Assembly (NCBI GenBank): GCA_023450085.1
Contig: JAEXHI010000024.1
Location: 124,001 to 188,000 of the forward strand
DNA from: Bacteroidota bacterium
Lineage (GTDB): Bacteria > Bacteroidota > Bacteroidia > Sphingobacteriales > Sphingobacteriaceae
DNA: 64,000 nt
Direction: 5' to 3'
Shown: in pieces, positions 27,431 to 37,741 of the stretch
Layout: each line of letters begins with the position of its first letter
How positions within the stretch are numbered: position 1 is the first letter of the stretch
Position numbers and translations under genes: made by a program
The notes under the pieces: model-generated
Database searches by the model: none
Seen by the model: the letters and a program-made list of their open reading frames with translations, nothing else
Told to the model about the DNA's origin: nothing

Positions 27431-29911
27431 TTAATTGTTCATCATGGTTAGTGCCCCCTTTTTTTTAGGTAAGCCCGCACCAAAATCAATGATGTAGTAA
27501 TAGGTATCTTCTTTTAGGGATGAACCTGCCACTCTACCATCCCAATCATTTTGGTAGCCTTTTTTGCTAAAGATTACTCGACCTGTTTTATCAAATACCT
27601 TCACCACACTTTCTGGATACATGTCGATGTTTTTGATGACCCAAAAATCATTTACCCCGTCGCCATTTGGCGAAACCAGATTAGCTGCGGTAACGATGTT
27701 GTAGTTATCATTCACATTTAAGGTAAACTCAGCCACGCTAGCACAAGCACCTTCATTTTGCACGGTCACTTTGTAAACAGTATTTGCTTGAGGCCTAACG
27801 GTAATGCTTGCCGTATTGGTTACGCCAATGATGCTACCATTGCTTTCCCATTGATAGGTACTGCCACCTGTTGCGGTAAGCCTTACGGTGGTACCTTTAT
27901 CTACATTAGCACCTTTATCTGAGCTGATGGCTGCTGTTGGATATTCGTAAATCTTTAACTTAAAAGTCTCGGCATAAGTATCAACCCCGCCATTAGCTGT
28001 ACCACCATTGTCTTTCAATGTCACCGTAATTTGAGGCTCTCCTGTAGCGTTGGCATTTAAACGATAGCGAATTTCTGCATTTCCGCCAGTCAACAAGTTA
28101 ATTTGTAAGCTTTGAAAAAGTGCTGCTTGGTTGGAACTTATAGCTGCCGTCAAGGTTTGTGCCGTCTCTGGACCTGGAGTTATTCCCGTTAACGAAATCA
28201 CATGTTCATCAGTTCCCACACAAATAAACTTATCGCCAATGGCAGCCATGGTTGGTGCTTCGTTTACATCATTAATGGTAATGGTGAAAGTTTCTTCATA
28301 AATAAAATTTGAAGCCGAAGTTGCCCTTACCCTTACTTGATAAGTTGCTTGTGCCTCATAATCTAATTTGACACTGTTTTGCAACTTATCTCCCGCAATC
28401 ATGAATTTAGCATTATCAGCATCTCCATTTCCAGCTACCAAGGTGTAAACCACATTTGCAGTGTTGGCTGGCAGTACGGAAAGAGTTCCCACCAATGTTC
28501 CAGGGTTTTGATTTTCATACACCGTAACACTGCTAAAATTAAGGTCAGTAATCATTCCTGCACCAAGTTCAGCTTTTGCAGGATTGGTGTAAATGGTGCG
28601 GGTACTTCCTTCAATGCCTCGTATTCGGTAATAATAGGTTGAACCAGCAGTAATGGTATTATCTATATATTGAATAGCATTTGCAGCGGTAGTAGTTAAC
28701 AAACTAAAATTGGTTCCATCGGTTGAGCGCTCAATTTCATAGCCACTTTCGGTTGTTGAATTGTCTATCCATTTTAACCTTACTTCTGTTAAGGAAATCA
28801 CATTTGCCTCCAATGCCGATGGCGCTTTACGATAGCCAGGCGCTAAGGTTACGCCCCTAAAAGAGGTATTGGCTGGAGCAGTAGCAATAAGCGTTGGGGT
28901 TCCCGTTAATTGTTTGGTATCGTCGTTGTCATCGTTAAAGTCATCATTTAGCAAATACAATTGCGAGTTTTGCGTACCAGGTGTTCCCAATGTGGTGAAA
29001 TAAAGCTTCACTCCTTTGGCATCGAATTTTGCCGCCAAGTTTTTGGTATAAGCGGGTACATTTACACTGCCTAAGGATAACCAATCCGTACCGCCTGCAT
29101 TGGTACGATATTTTCTAATCACTGGCGCTGTGCTTGTGGCATTTCCATCGTCAATTAGGTAAACAATGGTGCGTCCGTAAGCTTTTATAGCAATAGCTTG
29201 GTGTACATTGAATGGTCTAGCGGTAGATGGAAAATTAGGTGTAGTAGCAAAATTGACCGAAGTAGTAGGTAAGGGAAAAGCATTTGCCAGCACGGCTTGC
29301 GAGCTTCCTCCAATAGGTGCAAATAAACGTAGTCCATCACTAGTTCCAAAAATGGTTTCACCGATAGATAATACACGAGGTGCCGCTTGTCCTGCCGAAA
29401 CCCTCACTCCTGCATTGGTAGTGCCTAAGGTTTTATACCATACCCCATTTTGATAACCATTATAGTAAACGGCTGTGCCTTCGGCTACTGCCGAACGTGG
29501 TGCGCCGATATCATCTACAATAAGGGTATTGGCATTAATGGCCCCTGCACCGTTAATGGTGGCAATTACAAAATTATTGGCTATGCTAGGGTGACGACCA
29601 ATGATGGATAGGATTTCGCCATCACGAGATAAGGCTGGAAAACCTTCCGTTTCATAAGCTCCCCCAGCGGTTAGGCCCAAACCTTCTAAGCCATAATTGC
29701 TTCCATTAGCCGTTCTTGAAACCACAATGGTACGCACTTTCTCTCCTGTTGAAGGGTTATATTCATCAATAAATACTGGAACCCTACCACCGTTTACCAA
29801 GGGGCTGCCATCGCCAAAGCGATAAACCACAATGTTATCGGAAGTAAATTGTGCAAAGGCTGTACTAATGGTAGCCAAAGCACCTATGATTAAGAGTATG
29901 GTTTTCTTCAT
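27431..29911 (-). CDS. Large secreted adhesin-like protein with gliding-type (CHU_C, type B) sorting domain
   Basis: 826 residues with a signal peptide (about 1-20). In order: an N-terminal domain shared with the 24560-26161 protein (to ~360), a fibronectin type III module (~365-455), a cadherin-like module (~460-555, TFTITINDVNEAP), a linker, an Ig/PKD-like module (~650-725), then a CHU_C sorting domain. The sorting domain starts LVSPNGDGVNDFWVIKNID and contains VFDKTGRVIF and NDWDGR. It should be exported by type IX secretion and kept at the surface with the adjacent PorP/SprF protein. A role in holding or sensing xylan is inferred from context. Confidence 0.85.
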   Translation of the reverse strand: MKKTILLIIGALATISTAFAQFTSDNIVVYRFGDGSPLVNGGRVPVFIDEYNPSTGEKVRTIVVSRTANGSNYGLEGLGLTAGGAYETEGFPALSRDGEILSIIGRHPSIANNFVIATINGAGAINANTLIVDDIGAPRSAVAEGTAVYYNGYQNGVWYKTLGTTNAGVRVSAGQAAPRVLSIGETIFGTSDGLRLFAPIGGSSQAVLANAFPLPTTSVNFATTPNFPSTARPFNVHQAIAIKAYGRTIVYLIDDGNATSTAPVIRKYRTNAGGTDWLSLGSVNVPAYTKNLAAKFDAKGVKLYFTTLGTPGTQNSQLYLLNDDFNDDNDDTKQLTGTPTLIATAPANTSFRGVTLAPGYRKAPSALEANVISLTEVRLKWIDNSTTESGYEIERSTDGTNFSLLTTTAANAIQYIDNTITAGSTYYYRIRGIEGSTRTIYTNPAKAELGAGMITDLNFSSVTVYENQNPGTLVGTLSVLPANTANVVYTLVAGNGDADNAKFMIAGDKLQNSVKLDYEAQATYQVRVRATSASNFIYEETFTITINDVNEAPTMAAIGDKFICVGTDEHVISLTGITPGPETAQTLTAAISSNQAALFQSLQINLLTGGNAEIRYRLNANATGEPQITVTLKDNGGTANGGVDTYAETFKLKIYEYPTAAISSDKGANVDKGTTVRLTATGGSTYQWESNGSIIGVTNTASITVRPQANTVYKVTVQNEGACASVAEFTLNVNDNYNIVTAANLVSPNGDGVNDFWVIKNIDMYPESVVKVFDKTGRVIFSKKGYQNDWDGRVAGSSLKEDTYYYIIDFGAGLPKKKGALTMMNN

Positions 29912-29918
29912 ATTGTTT

Positions 29919-30995
29919 TTACTTTACGCCATCCAAAATGCCTTGATAAGCTGCTTTTCTTTTGTAATTATCATCAAAAGGCAGTGGCCAATCAGGTCGG
30001 TTATACTCGCCCCTGATCCAGGTATCTGCATCGCCCACATTCCAAGTAGTAATGCCAAACTGCTGGTTTTTAGGAATGGCATTGTAGGTACGTACAATGT
30101 ATTCGTATTTTGCTTTTTGCTGTTCGGCCAAACCTGCACTATAGGTCAAATCTTGGATGTTGTCGGGATTCATGGCAATATCCAATTCGGCAATGTGCAC
30201 TTTTAAACCAGTAGCTGCTGCAGTGTTAATGGCTGCGGCAAGATTAGCGTTTGATTGCGTATAGCGGGTGTGCATTTGCATTCCGATACCGTGGATAGGC
30301 ACTCCTTTTTGTTGCAAACCTGCAATAAGGTTAAGGATCGCGGTACGTTTGGTTGGCCCAAACTCGTGGCCATAATCGTTGTAGAACAGCAAAGCATCTG
30401 GATCGGCCTGATGAGCATAAATAAAGCTCTTATCAATATACTCTGGACCTAATTTCTGTAACCAAATACAATCCCTTAGTGTTCCGTTTTCTGCCACGGC
30501 CTCGTTCACTACATCCCATGAAGTTACTTTGCCTTTGTAGCGTGTTACTACGGTTTGGATGTGGTCTTTCAATAATTTATCCCAAGCCGCTGCATCACCT
30601 TGATAGTTCAACACCCAGTTTGGCGGGTTTTTATACCAGATCAGCGTATGGCCGTGAACTCGCTTGCCATTTTGCTGTGCAAAATCAACCAAGTAATCTG
30701 CCTCTGTCCAAGTGTAGGTATTTTCCGAAGGATGTAATTGGGCAAACTTCATGGCATTTTCTGCCGTAAGGCTATTAAATTCCTTAATCACCACATCGCG
30801 GTAAGCTGCTTTTGAACGCAACAGACTGTTGTTTACTGCTGCACCAAATTTAAAAGGTAATGCCTTTTGCAGGGTTACGCTTTCATCAATGGGAATGGTT
30901 AATTCTGGAGATGGAAACACAGGGTCGTCCTGTCCTTTTAAGCAACCTCCGAAAATTAATCCGAGTGCCAATAATAATATGCTATGCATTTTCAT
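29919..30995 (-). CDS. GH10 endo-1,4-beta-xylanase lipoprotein (second copy)
   Basis: 358 residues with lipobox cysteine C18 (LIFGGCLKG). The compact GH10 barrel shows acid/base E165 (SWDVVNEAVAE), nucleophile E270 (HIAELDIAM), TAENAMKFAQL and HGHTLIWYKNPPNW. It is 55 residues shorter than the other GH10 here and lacks its insertions, so the two may attack differently decorated xylan. It sits just upstream of the adhesin-like gene, with a 7-base gap, and downstream of the GH2 gene. Confidence 0.95.
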   Translation of the reverse strand: MKMHSILLLALGLIFGGCLKGQDDPVFPSPELTIPIDESVTLQKALPFKFGAAVNNSLLRSKAAYRDVVIKEFNSLTAENAMKFAQLHPSENTYTWTEADYLVDFAQQNGKRVHGHTLIWYKNPPNWVLNYQGDAAAWDKLLKDHIQTVVTRYKGKVTSWDVVNEAVAENGTLRDCIWLQKLGPEYIDKSFIYAHQADPDALLFYNDYGHEFGPTKRTAILNLIAGLQQKGVPIHGIGMQMHTRYTQSNANLAAAINTAAATGLKVHIAELDIAMNPDNIQDLTYSAGLAEQQKAKYEYIVRTYNAIPKNQQFGITTWNVGDADTWIRGEYNRPDWPLPFDDNYKRKAAYQGILDGVK

Positions 30996-31066
30996 CTTTT
31001 TTAGTGTTTAGTATTAAGACTCAGCTCATGGCTTCTCAAAACCTGATTTTTGTCTCTGTAACTGCT

Positions 31067-32887
31067 CTATTTATATTTTGCTTGGGTTTGATCGTAAAAT
31101 TCTTTCAGCACCCAGAATGCTTTCTTTTTCTTTCCGGTTTCAGAAATCAAGCCTTTCCTATTCCAGAAATCCTGGAAGAAAGGATGTTGTCTGCGAGGGG
31201 AACGGAAATCGGTTAAAATCCAAGGCGTCATGCCACGTAAACCACTCATAGTGTTCATAAAAGGAATTTGATATTTATACAATGATTCCTGGAACTCTTC
31301 AGTCCAACGGGTATCTTCATCACCATGGTATCCCGCTAAGGCATCTCCTCCTACTTCGGTAATGATTACGGGCTTGTTGTATTTGATTTGGAACTTATAT
31401 TTTGGTAGTTCTTTTGGCAATTCCCAATACCAACCACCATATTGATTGAAGCTTACTAAATCTAATTTTTCTCCCAGTGGATCGTCCACAATGACATCGT
31501 AACCTTTGCGGTGTACTTCCAATGCTGCGCCTACCAAACGGGTGTTATCCAATTCACGTACTTTATCAGCCAGTTTGCTCATGAACTTAAAGCGAGGCTC
31601 GCTCAATGGTGTTTCGTTACCTATCGACCAAATGATTACCGCAGCTCTGTTTTTATCACGTTCAATTAAATCGGTTAATTGTTGTTGTGCGTTGTTGTAA
31701 GTATCCTGATTTTCCCAAGAAATGGTCCAATACACAGGTACCTCTGCCCAAACCAATAATCCCATTTCGTCGGCCAAACGGTTCATCTCTTCGTTATGCG
31801 GATAGTGGGCCAACCTCACATAGTTACAGTTAAGTTCCTTTGCCCATTGCAACATCATGCGCATATCACCCTGTCCACGTAACCTACCTTGCACCAAGGG
31901 GTTTTCATCGTGCAGGGAAATTCCTCTTAAAAAGATTGATTTTCCATTTAGCAAGATGTCTTGTCCTCGGGTTTCGATCGTTCTGAAACCAATTTTCTCT
32001 TCTACTTTATCGGTAGTAGAACTGATCAGCACTTGATAAAGCTTAGGGTTTTCGGGACTCCACAGGCTTATTTTTTTTACTGGGATACTTACTTTAGCCA
32101 CACCATTGGCATCGGTTTTTACCGTAGTTTTTAATCCAGCTTCTGGAATGCTTACTTCCACTGATTGTCCTGCCGAAGCTTCGCTCAATTTTACAAAGCC
32201 TTCAATTTGCTTCGCATTTGAACGGCCCAGTTGAATTTTATAATCTTGGATGTAATTGCCAGGTAATTCTGCCAAAAGTACATCACGAGTAATTCCTCCG
32301 TAGTTCCACCAATCCGTATTTACAGTTGGAATTTCGTCCTGCTTACGGGTGTTATCTACTTTTACTACGACAAAGTTTTCACCTTGCTTCAATTGATTAC
32401 TTACTTCAAATTGAAATGGCGTAAAGCCACCTTTATGTGTTCCCAGCTTTTTACCATTTAAGTACACATGTGCTTCGTAGTTTACCGCACCAAAATAAAG
32501 GATGTACTTTTTTCCTGCTACTGGATCCGCTTGGAATTTATTCCTGAGCCAAATGGTTCCTTCATAAAACTCTAGTTTTTCTACTTGCGAGTTCCAGTCG
32601 CCAGGCACCTTTAAAGTTGGCGATAAATCAAAATTATATTCGATTAACTCTGATTTGTTGACCTGTTTCCGATCATCATAAAAACCGCCCTTTCCAGATT
32701 TTGATTGGTCAAATGGTTCATGTCTGTAATCATAGTAGCCCATTTCATAAGGGTCGATGATGTAGTTCCATCTGCCATTTAAGCTTAAATGTTTACGGCC
32801 AAAAATATTTTGTACCAACTGGGCATTAGCCGATAAAAAAGTAACGGAAAGTAATAGGAGTAATAAGTATTTTGTTCGCTTAATCAT
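31067..32887 (-). CDS. GH2 glycoside hydrolase (beta-glucuronidase / beta-galactosidase type)
   Basis: 606 residues with a signal peptide (about 1-22). A sugar-binding jelly-roll domain (to ~200), an Ig-like sandwich (~205-300) and a TIM barrel come in the GH2 order. The acid/base is E425 (IWSIGNETPL) and the nucleophile E511 (VIITEVGGDA). NYVRLAHYPHNEEMNRLADEMGLLVWAEVPVYW is close to the beta-glucuronidase group. In a xylan locus it may remove a side-chain sugar, but it could equally be a beta-galactosidase. Confidence 0.88.
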   Translation of the reverse strand: MIKRTKYLLLLLLSVTFLSANAQLVQNIFGRKHLSLNGRWNYIIDPYEMGYYDYRHEPFDQSKSGKGGFYDDRKQVNKSELIEYNFDLSPTLKVPGDWNSQVEKLEFYEGTIWLRNKFQADPVAGKKYILYFGAVNYEAHVYLNGKKLGTHKGGFTPFQFEVSNQLKQGENFVVVKVDNTRKQDEIPTVNTDWWNYGGITRDVLLAELPGNYIQDYKIQLGRSNAKQIEGFVKLSEASAGQSVEVSIPEAGLKTTVKTDANGVAKVSIPVKKISLWSPENPKLYQVLISSTTDKVEEKIGFRTIETRGQDILLNGKSIFLRGISLHDENPLVQGRLRGQGDMRMMLQWAKELNCNYVRLAHYPHNEEMNRLADEMGLLVWAEVPVYWTISWENQDTYNNAQQQLTDLIERDKNRAAVIIWSIGNETPLSEPRFKFMSKLADKVRELDNTRLVGAALEVHRKGYDVIVDDPLGEKLDLVSFNQYGGWYWELPKELPKYKFQIKYNKPVIITEVGGDALAGYHGDEDTRWTEEFQESLYKYQIPFMNTMSGLRGMTPWILTDFRSPRRQHPFFQDFWNRKGLISETGKKKKAFWVLKEFYDQTQAKYK

Positions 32888-32896
32888 AATTAAATT

Positions 32897-34657
32897 TTAA
32901 TAGCCAGTGTTTTGGATCAATGCTGGTTGACGGTTAATGGTATTTTGTGAAAACGGGTATAAATAGTTCTTTTCTTGGAAGTAACGCTTTTCTACTTCAA
33001 AGCGGGCATAGGTGGTTACCCCTGCCCCATCAATGGTGATACGCATACCGGTAACGGGTTTGTTTAAGAAAGTTTCGCCAAGCTTCCATCTTCTTACATC
33101 ATAAAAGCGGTGACCTTCAAAACAAAGTTCAACACGTCTTTCATTTTGGATACGCTCACGAATGGCTTCCTTAGTTGGAGCCACATAGCCGTTACCCGTT
33201 GGATTGGTGGTTTGCAAGGCAGGCATGGCTACCCCAATACGTGCCCTTACTAAATTCACTTGTTTCAATACTTCGGTCATGGCGGCTACTCCCTGTGCTT
33301 CGTTAAGGGCTTCGGCGTAATTCAACAAGATTTCAGCATAACGCATCACTACCCAAGGTCTGCGGGCCAAGGTGTTGGACTGCTGGTTCCAAGTAGCAGA
33401 CTCGCTTAAAAACTTACGCATATAGTAACCCGTTTTAGTGGCGTTGATGTTGCGATTCAAACCATCGGCCCCGCCCACATAAGTTTGCACCGCTTTACTT
33501 TTAAATACTCTGCCATTATAGTTAACCGTTAACGCCAATCGTGGATCTCTGTTCGCGTAGGGATTATTTGCATTGTACAAAGTATTGCTAGGATCAGTTA
33601 CCAGTTTACCGTTGGTGGTTTCAAAGGCATCAATCATTTCTTGCGTGGGATTGGTGCGGCCTGTAGCACCATCATAGCTAATTGGCGCTTGTTGTTGTTC
33701 AATATCGTTACGATTTTGTGCTCTGGTGGCAAACAACACTTCATTGTTATAAGGATCAGCTCCAAAGTTGAATACATTGGTGTAATTGGTACGCAAGCTG
33801 TGCACATTCAGATCAATGATGGCCTTTGCCACATCAGCTGCTTGCTGCCAGGTAACACCACTTTGCGTAGCAAACAATGGACTTGCCGCATATAGCAACA
33901 ACCTTGATTTTAAGCCCATGGCCGCTGTCTTAGTGGCACGACCGTAATCGCCCGTACGCCATGGGTAAGGATTGGCAGTGGTAGCTGTTTCTCTCGTAAA
34001 TAATGGAAGCTTGGTTGCAATCGCTTTATCGCAGTCGGCAATAATTTGATCTAAACATTCTTTGTAAGTGTTTTTGGGCAAGTTCAAATTTTCATCTCTA
34101 CTAAAAACTCTGGTGGCCAAGGTAATGGCACCATATCGTTTCATCAATTCAAAATGAAATAATGCTCTCAAGAAATAGGCTTGTCCTTCTAACCTACTTT
34201 TATCATCTTGTACACTTAGGCCATCCGTTGGGATGATTTCACTTTTAGCTAAGTTTTCTAAAAATAGGTTCACTTTTCTCAAGCCTTCGTAAAGGTTGCT
34301 GTATTCATCATCAACGGTACGTAATGGACTCCAAGTGCCATTGTTAAAGATACTCAGGTTAGCATTTACTCCGGAATTTACGGCTTCATCGGTACCTGAG
34401 GCCAACATGCCGCCTCCGCCATCAATGCTAAAACCTTCGGGGATATTGAAATAAGCACTGTTAAGCACTCCTCTGGCATAAGCATCGTTGCCCCAAACTT
34501 GGTCGCCGGTAATCGCCCCATCGGTAATGCTTCCATCTTGTAAGTAATCTTTTTTACAAGCGGAGAAACCCAAGGCCAGTACAGCAATCATCAAAGCTTT
34601 TGAAGATAGGCTTCTGTATTTTTTTAATGATAGGATATGTGTATAGTTCATGGCCAT
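32897..34657 (-). CDS. SusD/RagB-family outer membrane glycan-binding lipoprotein (pair 1)
   Basis: 586 residues. Lipobox cysteine C34 (LALGFSACKK) follows a longish N-region. An ATG two codons later (34651) is an equally good start. The TPR-like SusD core is clear: GQAYFLRALFHFELMKRYGAI, GLKSRLLLYAASPLF, EILLNYAEALNEAQG and ERRVELCFEGHRFYDVRRW. It binds oligosaccharides as the lid of its SusC partner, whose gene ends 4 bases upstream. The sequence differs strongly from the second SusD here, so each pair may take a different xylan fragment. Confidence 0.95.
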   Translation of the reverse strand: MAMNYTHILSLKKYRSLSSKALMIAVLALGFSACKKDYLQDGSITDGAITGDQVWGNDAYARGVLNSAYFNIPEGFSIDGGGGMLASGTDEAVNSGVNANLSIFNNGTWSPLRTVDDEYSNLYEGLRKVNLFLENLAKSEIIPTDGLSVQDDKSRLEGQAYFLRALFHFELMKRYGAITLATRVFSRDENLNLPKNTYKECLDQIIADCDKAIATKLPLFTRETATTANPYPWRTGDYGRATKTAAMGLKSRLLLYAASPLFATQSGVTWQQAADVAKAIIDLNVHSLRTNYTNVFNFGADPYNNEVLFATRAQNRNDIEQQQAPISYDGATGRTNPTQEMIDAFETTNGKLVTDPSNTLYNANNPYANRDPRLALTVNYNGRVFKSKAVQTYVGGADGLNRNINATKTGYYMRKFLSESATWNQQSNTLARRPWVVMRYAEILLNYAEALNEAQGVAAMTEVLKQVNLVRARIGVAMPALQTTNPTGNGYVAPTKEAIRERIQNERRVELCFEGHRFYDVRRWKLGETFLNKPVTGMRITIDGAGVTTYARFEVEKRYFQEKNYLYPFSQNTINRQPALIQNTGY

Positions 34658-34661
34658 GTGG

Positions 34662-37600
34662 TTAAAATTTTAGGTTTAAACCTAGAGCAAAAGTTGCCAA
34701 GGCTGGGTAAGATGAATTGTAACCTGCATCAGGCATTTCAGGATCTATCGGGAATCCGTTAAGCTTATCGAAAGTGAGCAAGTTAAATCCTGTCACATAA
34801 AACCTACATTGCGAAATTTTCAGTTTTTTAAGTGTATTGGCAGATAGCGAATAACCTAATTCCACATGTTTTAATCGGATAAAATCACCGCTACGCAACC
34901 AAAAATCAGAGTTTTGGGTGTTGTTTACGCGATCATTAATGGTTAAACGTGGATAAAGCGCTTCTTGGGCAGTAGCCTGTGTCCATCGGTATGCACTAAA
35001 CTGATTGATATAGCCCGTATTTGAGGTTCCTGCATTCACCAAAGTATTGATTTGGATGGTTCTGCCCGCTACGCCATGGAACAAGAAGTTAACATCGAAA
35101 TTTTTATACTTCACGGATCCTCCAAAACCAAAATATGAGGTCGGAATATCAGAATAATTGGTGCTCACAAAATCTAAATTGTCGATCACGCCGTCACCGT
35201 TAATATCCTTGTAGCGGATATCTCCAGGCTTCACACTTCCTGAAAAACGTTGTACAGGTGCTGCCGCAATTTCTTCTTCTGATTGGAATAAGCCTTGTGA
35301 AATCAGAAATCTTCTTACAGTTCCCGTGCCATTTACCACTCCACCGATAGGATAACCTACTTGTCGCTGATAGGTAGGAATGCCCGCTTCTTCGTTTAGT
35401 TTTAAAATTTTGCTCTTGGCATAAGTGTAGTTTCCATGTACACCAAATGTAAACTGGTTAATGGTTTTGTTGTAATTCAAATTGGCTTCTAGTCCTTTGT
35501 ATTGAGCTTCACCAGCATTAATGTTTACCAATGGCTGTCCGATAATAGATGGTGCCAAATCAGCAGTCAACAGATTTTTGCGATGTTCCTTAAATAGATC
35601 CACACTTAAGCTTAGCGATTGCTTTAGGAACTGTGCATCAAAACCTACGCTTGATTTGATGGCTTTTTCCCAAGTAAGGTTTGGGTTAGCCAAATCTAAC
35701 TGATCCGTATTGGCCACGGCACTATAACCTGTACCAAAAAAGTATTGGGAACCTCCTCTGGTAAAGTAATTGTTAAAGGCAAAACGTCGTGACGCACCAA
35801 TGGCCTCATTGCCCACAATACCATATGAACCACGTAGTTTAAAATAATCAATGACTTTATTGCCTTTCAGGAAATTTTCTTCCGAAACAATCCAACCTGC
35901 GGCAATGGCTGGGAACCAACCAAAACGTTTGCCTGGCATAAAGTTCTGTGAACCCGAATAAGTAGCAATGGCATCTGCAAAATAGCGTTGCTTATAGCCA
36001 TAAGATAAGCGGTTGGAAATTCCTTCTTTTTTATCATCCAAACGGGTAGCTGAAGCCGAAACGGCTCTTTGAAAACGAGTGGAGAACTTAAAGCTGTGAT
36101 TACCAAAACTGTTATCATAATCAAAACCGCCCCAAAATTCGTTATTACGCAAATTGGCACTAAAGGCACTTGCAGCATAGTTCAATGGTGTTTCTGTACC
36201 ATATCCTTGATAGCTATTGCCCCCTTGCCATTCGTAAACAATATGGTTTTGGGTAAAGCCATAGGTGTATAAACCTGTCATGTCGTAGGTATAAGCCACA
36301 TTAAATGATAGGCCTGGCAATACGGCATCTAATTTTTGACGTGCCGTCATAGTGGCCAATAAAGTACGGTAAACATCCGTAATGTTGCCTCTTGCCTGTA
36401 GCATACCCAATGGATTGGTACGGAATAAAGAGCTACCACCATAAGAACCATTTGGATTAAGCAATGGAAAGGCGTTAGCCGGAGTATTAAAAATAGCCGT
36501 TAAAAACGCCGAATTACCATCACGTGGATAACGCAAATTAGATACACGTCCGCCAACATCTAAAGTGACATCCAGGTTTTTGTTGAGATGTAAATCTAAA
36601 TTCGTACGGAAATTATATCTCCTGAAATTAGTGTTCGAATTAAAATTAGGAGTTTCACCACCTTTGTACAATCCGTCTTGATCATAAAAACTTACTGAAG
36701 TAAAATACCTTGCAAAAGCATTACCACCACTTACAGTAGCCACGTAACGTTGCACGGGCGATGCTTTTTTAAGGAACTCCGATGGATAATCTACATCTGG
36801 ATACAAATATTTGTCTGACTTGGTATAATAACCAATTAGGCTTTGCTGATTATATTGAGGCGCTTGTCCATCATTTTGGCGAGCCTCGTTGTATAAATAG
36901 GCATAGGCATAAGCATTTAACGGATTGATAAGGTAAGTTGGCGTTTGTACACCCCCTTGTGCATCAAAAGTTACTTTGGTTGCACTTGCACTACCTCTTT
37001 TAGTGGTTACGTAAATAACACCGTTTGCACCATACATACCATACCAAGAAAGGGAGGCAGCATCTTTCAATACACTAATGCTCTCCACCTCATTCAAATC
37101 CATGTCTACAAAATCACGTGCTACTCCATCTACCAATACCAATGGCGATTGCCCACTGTTATAAGACGACCTACCTCTGATGAGGAAACTAGCGTCATCG
37201 GTACCTGGGCGATTACCAGTTTGCTGAATGTGCAAACCTGATAAACGACCTGTTAACACGTTGTTTAGTGTAGAAAGTGGTATTTGTGGCAACTCTTGAT
37301 TGTTCACCGTCGTAATGGTTGCCGTTACTTCACGTTTTTTTCTTACTCCAAAAGGGATGTATACATCGTCGTCATCGCCTGCTTCTATCTGAGATTTTTG
37401 GAGTTTAATGGGTTTGGTTTCTGACACTTCATAAGCAGGTATAAAAGCCGTGTTGTAACCGTTCATTTTAAAAACGATACGGTCGTTAGAACTGGCTTCT
37501 ATCGAAAATCTACCTTCGGCATCACTGCTTACCCCACTTGTTTTTTCCTGCACAATAATGGCCACTCCGGCAATGGGCGCACCAGTTTGGTCTACTACCT

Positions 37601-37700
37601 TACCTTTTACGGCAATCTGCTCAGTTTGGCCCCAAGCGTATGGCATGGCGGCAATGCTCAACAGGGAAAGTAAAAGATATTTGGTTAAAAACTTTATCAT
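34662..37700 (-). CDS. SusC/RagA-family TonB-dependent transporter (pair 1)
   Basis: 1012 residues from the ATG at 37700 (MIKFLTKYLLLSLLSI, a proper signal peptide). An upstream in-frame ATG at 37748 would overlap the neighbouring SusD gene. After the signal come a carboxypeptidase-regulatory-like domain (GKVVDQTGAPIAGVAIIVQEK), a plug domain (LVLVDGV) and a 22-strand barrel ending in an aromatic residue (LNLKF). The usual VVVVGYGTQKK box is replaced by a diverged IPFGVRKKREVTATITTV. It imports oligosaccharides with its SusD lid. Confidence 0.95.
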   Translation of the reverse strand: MIKFLTKYLLLSLLSIAAMPYAWGQTEQIAVKGKVVDQTGAPIAGVAIIVQEKTSGVSSDAEGRFSIEASSNDRIVFKMNGYNTAFIPAYEVSETKPIKLQKSQIEAGDDDDVYIPFGVRKKREVTATITTVNNQELPQIPLSTLNNVLTGRLSGLHIQQTGNRPGTDDASFLIRGRSSYNSGQSPLVLVDGVARDFVDMDLNEVESISVLKDAASLSWYGMYGANGVIYVTTKRGSASATKVTFDAQGGVQTPTYLINPLNAYAYAYLYNEARQNDGQAPQYNQQSLIGYYTKSDKYLYPDVDYPSEFLKKASPVQRYVATVSGGNAFARYFTSVSFYDQDGLYKGGETPNFNSNTNFRRYNFRTNLDLHLNKNLDVTLDVGGRVSNLRYPRDGNSAFLTAIFNTPANAFPLLNPNGSYGGSSLFRTNPLGMLQARGNITDVYRTLLATMTARQKLDAVLPGLSFNVAYTYDMTGLYTYGFTQNHIVYEWQGGNSYQGYGTETPLNYAASAFSANLRNNEFWGGFDYDNSFGNHSFKFSTRFQRAVSASATRLDDKKEGISNRLSYGYKQRYFADAIATYSGSQNFMPGKRFGWFPAIAAGWIVSEENFLKGNKVIDYFKLRGSYGIVGNEAIGASRRFAFNNYFTRGGSQYFFGTGYSAVANTDQLDLANPNLTWEKAIKSSVGFDAQFLKQSLSLSVDLFKEHRKNLLTADLAPSIIGQPLVNINAGEAQYKGLEANLNYNKTINQFTFGVHGNYTYAKSKILKLNEEAGIPTYQRQVGYPIGGVVNGTGTVRRFLISQGLFQSEEEIAAAPVQRFSGSVKPGDIRYKDINGDGVIDNLDFVSTNYSDIPTSYFGFGGSVKYKNFDVNFLFHGVAGRTIQINTLVNAGTSNTGYINQFSAYRWTQATAQEALYPRLTINDRVNNTQNSDFWLRSGDFIRLKHVELGYSLSANTLKKLKISQCRFYVTGFNLLTFDKLNGFPIDPEMPDAGYNSSYPALATFALGLNLKF

Positions 37701-37741
37701 ATTTTCTGTCGTAAACGGATTATATTTTTCAATTCTCTGCA

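Noticed and set aside
28379..28642. 87-codon plus-strand frame inside the adhesin-like gene
   Set aside because: Shadow frame of a well-supported protein; no domain or start signal.
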